Positions 48,057 to 48,320 of a DNA stretch of 48,320 nt are shown one piece after another (positions within the stretch are counted from its first letter, which is position 1; the number at the start of each line of letters is the position of its first letter). The stretch covers positions 1-48,320 of the forward strand of contig PEAP01000013.1 of assembly GCA_002753665.1 (NCBI GenBank). The letters are read 5' to 3'. Both the position numbers and the translations under genes were made by a program. Under the pieces are notes generated by a model. The model was not told the DNA's origin, made no database searches, and saw nothing but the letters and a program-made list of their open reading frames with translations. The stretch is from Magnetococcales bacterium DC0425bin3. Its GTDB lineage: Bacteria > Pseudomonadota > Magnetococcia > Magnetococcales > DC0425bin3.

Positions 48057-48086
48057 GGCGGAATGGCTTGGAAAAGCCATTCCGCC
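48057..48086. terminator. Perfect 13-bp hairpin downstream of the right-edge gene
   Basis: GGCGGAATGGCTT and AAGCCATTCCGCC pair without mismatch around GGAA. It lies 35 bases after the stop of the edge gene on the minus strand. Its GCGGAATGGC core also occurs in the hairpin at 10169-10196, so it may be a REP-like repeat used as a terminator. Confidence 0.5.
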
Positions 48087-48120
48087 AAGTTCAGAGCGAG
48101 GGCAGGACCGGCCGGGAGGA

Positions 48121-48320
48121 TCAGGCCGCCCGGGGGGTGTTGCGCCGTCGCCGGTTACCGCCGGGGGCGACCTGGGAGCGACTGGGGACGGCCTGGGAGC
48201 GGCCGGCGGCCTGGGAGCGTGCGGGAGCGGCCTGGGAGCGAGCGGTGGCTTGGGACCGGGCAGGGACGGCCTGGGAGCGGCCGGCGGTCTGGCCCGGGCT
48301 GCGGCTCCGGTCGCCGCTCG
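48121..48320 (-). CDS. C-terminal tail of a protein with RSQA repeats, N-terminus off the right edge
   Basis: The visible 65 residues are low complexity: SGDRSRSPGQTAGRSQAVPARSQATARSQ and so on, ending GGNRRRRNTPRAA. The unit (A/G/S)RSQ(A/V) recurs seven times, spaced 5-8 residues, and the DNA shows matching CTGGGAGCG-type tandem repeats. Basic, disordered tails like this occur on RNA helicases and other nucleic-acid-binding proteins, but the catalytic part is outside the window, so no product is assigned. The TGA is at 48121-48123. Confidence 0.6.
   Translation of the reverse strand, partial: SGDRSRSPGQTAGRSQAVPARSQATARSQAAPARSQAAGRSQAVPSRSQVAPGGNRRRRNTPRAA

Noticed and set aside
48160-48320. 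Periodic repeats at the right edge as a CRISPR array
   Set aside because: The units are short, imperfect and in frame with a translated RSQA tail; there are no unique spacers of CRISPR length.

Overview
The window is high-GC DNA from a Gram-negative bacterium. LptD, a Tat-exported molybdoenzyme with a lipoprotein subunit, lipid-linked sugar genes and a large sensory repertoire all point to Pseudomonadota. The orders rpsP-rimM-trmD-rplS-rnhB and dnaK-dnaJ-dapB, the Rpn and DUF3782-type proteins, and the density of PAS/HAMP/CZB receptors would fit an alphaproteobacterium or a Magnetococcia-like lineage. That placement is inference. I saw no rRNA, tRNA, CRISPR array or intact insertion sequence.

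Layout. 1-7249 (minus strand): edge-truncated Rpn nuclease, Gdt1-type cation exporter, lptD, folC, and a large metallo-beta-lactamase/cyclic-nucleotide-binding signalling protein. 7450-8064: coiled-coil PD-(D/E)XK protein. 8248-17429 (plus): housekeeping genes rpsP-rimM-trmD-rplS-rnhB, then hrcA-grpE, dnaK, dnaJ and dapB, with recognisable promoters and hairpins. 17475-19475: small hypothetical proteins around an M23 peptidase. 19585-23301: chemoreceptor with two zinc-binding-type domains, a small partner gene, and a divergent sigma54-type activator, separated by an AT-rich palindrome. 23308-26133: rlmI, a polyprenyl-phosphate glycosyltransferase and a sugar epimerase.

26242-34588 is a sensory block: a periplasmic solute-binding protein, divergent from a PocR/PAS membrane sensor without a kinase, a hybrid histidine kinase with two receivers and an HPt domain, and a response regulator with an HD-GYP output. 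It reads as one signal path ending in cyclic-di-GMP turnover. 34614-37159 holds a VapBC-type module and two surface-sugar genes.

37138-38970 (minus) is a cassette of three unrecognised beta-rich proteins that all begin MA(S/T)Y; two are clear paralogs. It abuts an AT-rich island. 39405-46925 is a respiratory island: a Crp/Fnr-type regulator divergent from an operon for a periplasmic type II DMSO-reductase-family enzyme (NarG/NxrA-like alpha, iron-sulfur beta, haem lipoprotein gamma, TorD-like chaperone). It ends at a strong terminator shared with a convergent formylglycine-generating-enzyme-fold protein. The right edge holds the C-terminal tail of a protein with RSQA repeats.

The best candidates for something new are the three-gene MA(S/T)Y cassette, the kinase-less PocR sensor block, and a dispersed double-hairpin element. 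That element shows compensatory stem changes between copies, and one copy is translated inside a gene.
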